From: Sipunculus nudus
Lineage: Eukaryota; Annelida; Sipuncula; Golfingiida; Sipunculidae
Assembly (NCBI GenBank): GCA_026874595.1
Contig: CM049309.1
Span: 6,408,576 to 6,472,575 of the forward strand
Reading direction: 5' to 3'
DNA length: 64,000 nt
This document shows positions 60,115 through 64,000 of the stretch, one piece after another (position 1 is the first letter of the stretch; each line of letters starts with the position of its first letter). A model generated the notes under the pieces. The model was not told the DNA's origin, did not search any database, and saw only the letters and a list, made by a program, of their open reading frames with translations. The translations under genes and the position numbers were made by a program.

Positions 60115-61500
60115 TTATCATTTACTTCAGAACTCTATTGCAATACATTCATACATATTGCATTCACTTGAATCAAAATAGATTTGTTTTCTGGTGAAAA
60201 TGTATTCACTGCAAATTCCGCCCATATTTGATGACGTCATAGGTTTGTGGTGTCGCCATTATGAGACTCATGCACTTTAGATGTCTGCTAATCAAATTCC
60301 TCGACTGAGTCTGATTTTTGCCAAATATGTTCATATCTACTAAGGTGGATCATACGTAACAAGACGTACGACAGATATACCATGTTCTTTTGCAGTGCTC
60401 TTGTTACCCTATTATTAATAAGAATCTTTGACAACTTGCCGTTAATCGTTTTCCGGATTTACCCAGATTATCATCTCAATGTGTCCCTGTCAAGAGAATC
60501 AACATTTCCTGTTGGTTAATCGTTTTCTGTCACTTACCATTTACATTCTACTCTGACTCATAAATTATAGTTCTCTGGAAAAACTGCCCCTTCCCTTTTT
60601 CCTGGTTTAAAAACCAATATAGTGTGTTTTTTTATAATTCCACCCGCAATATTGACTGATGAATAGATTTGTGTATGTCCCTCGTTATAGCGCTCCTAGA
60701 ACGAAGTGATGGATCATGATAATAATGGAAATTTATAACATTGCTTACTCATAAATCCGAACTGCCTGAGCATTCCCGCATATATCCTCGAGTTCTTCGA
60801 TGCGTAATCCAAGCAATTTATTTTATGTTTTTCGTCAGTATTTATGGACCATCAATTCTGACTCACATGAGAAGAGGGAGACATGTTCAGACTCTTTTTG
60901 GTACAAACCCTGTTTTAGGTATAGGTAAAAGGGGCACTAAACGTTAGAAATATGTGTAGAGACATCATAAAAACACCACATCGTAAACGGGGGTATTATG
61001 TTTTGAAGAGTATTCTGGGTACTTTTACGCTTGGTGTAAGACTAGTTACCGTAGCAACCGCATCATGATGGGTTTCACGGTGTCTGTCTAATCCTTCCAC
61101 ATTGGCTGCAGTGCATAGTTTTATTATATTTGCGATTTTTGAAGTTCAAATACTTCTAACAGACTGTGACACAGTGTACACTCCATATTTGATATACGTT
61201 GGAGGTTTTTACTAACATAATGTTCTTATGCATTTTTTTCAAAAGCCATTTTTAGACATCAATAAAGTGTAATTTGATATGTAAATAGGCAATTCGTATA
61301 ATATGCATAAAGTATCAGGTTAATAACTGATTTGATTCCTTTAATTAATTACAACCGCCTGGCTACAGATATCATAACATGTGAAACTTGATTCGCCTAT
61401 AGCATCGACTAGCTGATCAGCTCATTGAGAGAGTCATAGATAGCTAGCGCTTAAAAAAACAGTGTTTTGTTAGGTGCAAGTATCATAAAGTTTTTTTTAG

Positions 61501-61575
61501 GACAAAGGACCAGCTAATTTACTCCTCGGAGTTCCTCCAGTAATGAGGAAATTGTTAATTGCTCACAGGAGATGA
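61501..61575 (+). CDS. Candidate terminal exon (24 codons and stop)
   Basis: A good acceptor (aaagttttttttag) is followed by an ORF in the required phase 0: DKGPANLLLG, VPPVMRKLLI, AHRR, then TGA at 61573-61575. AATAAA lies at 61659-61664. Joined to exon 7 it would end the protein at 172 residues. The composition (Leu/Pro/Arg) differs from the rest of the protein. An open run of 24 codons and an AATAAA are both common by chance here. A donor-like gtaatg at 61540 means it could also be internal. Confidence 0.3.
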   Translation, partial: DKGPANLLLGVPPVMRKLLIAHRR

Positions 61576-61658
61576 ATGCATAATTTAGAAACACAATTCT
61601 ACTTACAATTGAGTGACCCAACATTTAAAATAATGATGATCTAGGAAATCAACCAGGA

Positions 61659-61664
61659 AATAAA
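61659..61664 (+). terminator. Possible polyadenylation signal AATAAA
   Basis: It lies 84 bp after the TGA of the candidate terminal exon. In AT-rich sequence this hexamer is frequent, so the support is only positional. Confidence 0.2.
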
Positions 61665-62139
61665 AGTACACATTTTTCCAGAGCTAGACATTAAATTTCT
61701 GATGAATTATGAACTTTTTGGGTGTAATATAGCACAATTATATTGGTCCAGTGCTGCTTCGCAACCCCAAGAGGGTAGGTCATGTTTAATTATAGGATGT
61801 AAAAATAAATTTATTCAGAATATTTCATTTCAACGTATAAAACTTTAACGATTTTCCTTATCATATAGTTTCATTGATGGGAAAGAAAATGGTACCGATT
61901 TTTTGCCTAAAATACATCATCACAAGTGGACTGGCAATATTTCAGATACCAGCAGCGCATCCTCTGAATTCATGTACTGATTTTGTTAAATAATATTATT
62001 TTACCGTTGAAATGATATCTGCTGAATTCCAAAACTATATTCTAACACTATAAAGCAAAACAAAACTGTCCCTTCCATAGGCTTGGGAATTGGTGGGGGG
62101 GGGGGGGGGGGTTGCAAGTGGGCGGTCTCCCACCCCAAC
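61665..62139. other. Downstream DNA with a G run
   Basis: AT-rich; contains a G run of about 17 at 62095-62111. No exon seen. Confidence 0.4.
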
Positions 62140-62740
62140 ATAAAAGTTAAGGGGTAATATTGCATTTAAACAACTATGACCTAATTATCTTCAGGTTTTA
62201 TGATTGTAAGTACCCCCAAGAATAATTAAACATTTGATACAAAACCTCAAGTATCTTGATAATGAATGCATGGATTGCCCCAAATATTGCCTTGAATATT
62301 GACCATATGGTTTGTAATATTAGTTTTAAATTTGAATTATATATGGCCCATCTCTAAAACTATATTGATTTTTGGGTCATGAGGTCAAAGGTCAAGATCT
62401 CAGGACCCATTTATTTAGAAAGATTGTGGATGCATTTTTAGCCGAACTTTTCATCCAAACCTTCAATCTAGTAAATATAGGTAACCTGCAAATAGAAAAT
62501 CAACCTGATTGATTTTGGGGTCATTAGGTCACAGAGGTTATCTGTCCAAATATTTGTTCAAGATGATAAATCCAGGTTGGATTGAAATATTGGTCCCAAA
62601 ATTGACTAATATATGGCACATCAATTTAGTAAGAACCCTTTTGATTTTGGGGTCATGAGTTCAATGGTCAAGGTCACAGGATCCAATTCTTTTAAAATAT
62701 TGTGGATGCATTTTTAGCCAAACTTTAAGCTAGGAATAGT
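62140..62740 (+). mobile_element. AGGTCA-unit repeat (R5 subfamily), internal fragment
   Basis: GTAAGTACCCCCAAGAATAAT, TTGATACAAAACCTCAA, AATGCATGGATTG and TGAGGTCAAAGGTCAAGAT match the interior of the 49046-51158 copies. The head is missing. Confidence 0.65.
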
Positions 62741-62892
62741 CTGCCTTAAAGTGAGGTCAGGCGAGGCCAAAAATTTACCGGACCCCAAAGGCTTTTCCGG
62801 ACCCCACATTTTGTATTGAATAAAAACCTGTGTTCTGTAATATGTCTGAAAAGAGTAATGTTTTGAACGTCTTTGAACAGTTTATACTGTTA

Positions 62893-63550
62893 TTTTAGCT
62901 CAACTGATCATTTGAGCTATAGGAATGGCGCTTTGTTAGTCGCCCTACCGTCCGTCCTGGCGGCCGTCCATTCGTTAGCAGGGCACACATCGTAATCGCT
63001 GATCTCGTGTACGCGATAATTTTTTATTTTGGTCAAAAATTCTAAACACTCATTGTTCCTACCAAAATCTCGGAAGAGTAAGAAACCCGGTGACCTAGCC
63101 CTTCAACTTCAAGGACAAATCTGCTGAAATGTGCAATTTTTTTCAGCCTCAAAACTTATCATTTTGTCCTCAAGTTTGGTACATCAAATGTTCCTACCAA
63201 GGTCTCGGACAAGTTCGAAACCCGGTGACCTTGTCTAGGAGGCACTTTTTACTTATTGTCTTGTAAATGAGATAACGTTGAAGGGCTGCATATTTTTCTC
63301 CAAATTCATAAACACTAATTGTCTCAACTAAAATCTGTGAGGAATTCATAATCCAGTGACCTTGACCTTCATCTTCAAGGTCAAATTTATGCAATTCTAG
63401 GATTATTGTGACCCCCATAGCTGTGGAAGTACTGAAGATTTTTTTCTTCAAATTTGACACATCAGTTCTTTCTGTCAGAACCACACCGGAGTTTGAAAAG
63501 TGTTGATCTTGACCTTGACCTTTAAGATCAATCTGCTGAAATCTAGAATC
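62893..63550 (+). mobile_element. R5-type head joined to TGACCTTGACCTTCA units
   Basis: The head TTTTAGCTCAACTGATCATT, GGAATGGCGCTTTGTTAGTC, GTTAGCAGGGCACACATCGT is followed by units of the 53450-54040 type (CAAGTTCGAAACCCGGTGAC, TTGACCTTCATCTTCAAGG). A head shared between two body types points to a modular family. The 123-codon reverse-strand frame here is read through these units. Confidence 0.6.
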
Positions 63551-64000
63551 ATTGTTTTGTGACATGTTTTATCCCGAATGTTTTGGGATGGCCCATGTGG
63601 AAGACATAAATTTTTTTTTGGCGCTGCAAAAACAAAGCCATTCTATTTTTTTTCTGTTTTTGAGACCGTCAAATGACAGCAATTGTGGCAGTTCCTCATC
63701 TGTGCTTTTATCAAGTGTTCCGAAACTAGATTATGAGTGGTTTCTTCGTTCCAAGAGACTCGTGCCACCGTATGTTTTATACTTTATATGCATTTTTTCC
63801 TTTACTTTGAGACTGCTTAATTATATTGATACTATCAGTTTCGCAACTTTTTCATCTGTGTCATGAAACCTTATGTGTTTATAAGAGCCCTGCTTGAATA
63901 AGCTGAATAAGCAGATGCACTATTCTTATCATCCTGGACCTCATCCATAAATTGTTTACACAAGTTTTACATAGTTGAGTTACCCGCCAATACAAACCAC
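63551..64000. other. Window end, no feature seen
   Basis: A 104-codon open frame (63552-63866) has no splice or family support. Confidence 0.35.

Larger units (their letters stand above)
57766..61500 (+). other. Putative intron 7 (if the candidate last exon is real)
   Basis: Starts gtaagt. Holds a TA-flanked TIR element, R6 copy b and PIF-like MITE copy 4. 58470-59470 and 60120-61480 show no element or supported exon. Confidence 0.35.

Noticed and set aside
63194-63565. 123-codon reverse-strand frame with a repeated DLxxEGQGH-like pattern
   Set aside because: Read through tandem repeat units also found at 53450-54040; no start context, splice sites or known family.

Overview
The window looks like AT-rich metazoan nuclear DNA, most likely from a bivalve or related mollusc. 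It has no dense bacterial-style coding, has long introns with GT..AG borders, and carries many TA microsatellites and dispersed repeats. It also holds several copies of a repeat that opens with TTTAGCTCAGCTGAC, has a CGTCCGTC-rich head, a GTTAGCAGGGCACAAATCGTA block and a body of AAGGTCAAAGGTCAAGGTCAC units. I know that layout from bivalve genomes. The species cannot be fixed from the sequence alone.

Positions 1-18.8 kb appear intergenic. They hold a diverged ~1 kb tandem duplication, a tRNA-derived SINE, paired dispersed repeats, a 50-bp perfect hairpin, two short TIR elements, a PIF/Harbinger-like MITE (TAA target duplication) and microsatellites. I found no convincing exon there.

From 19052 to at least 57765 (+ strand) there is one split gene that no single ORF reveals. 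Seven small exons (70, 26, 21, 21, 174, 61 and 71 nt) have consensus splice sites and compatible phases. Together they give 148 uninterrupted codons: a signal peptide, then a hydrophilic Lys/Glu-rich secreted protein with two coiled-coil stretches. Exons 3 and 4 are 21 nt each and each encodes exactly one heptad. Heptad boundaries fall on splice junctions, and the register continues into exon 5. Exons make up about 1% of the locus. I do not recognise the family. A possible terminal exon with a stop and AATAAA lies at 61501-61575; otherwise the gene continues beyond the window.

The introns are packed with repeats. Intron 1 holds diverged dispersed repeats, a CpG-rich ACGGT-rich patch and a family built around the palindrome GGTGGCGCCACC. 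Intron 2 holds a 24-bp minisatellite. Introns 4 and 6 each hold a near-full-length direct copy (about 2.3 and 2.5 kb) of the AGGTCA-unit repeat, and together they bracket exons 5 and 6. Intron 6 has two more copies. Downstream are a TA-flanked TIR element, another PIF/Harbinger-like MITE (TTA target duplication) and further AGGTCA-repeat fragments. No rRNA gene, functional tRNA, CRISPR or transposase gene was seen.
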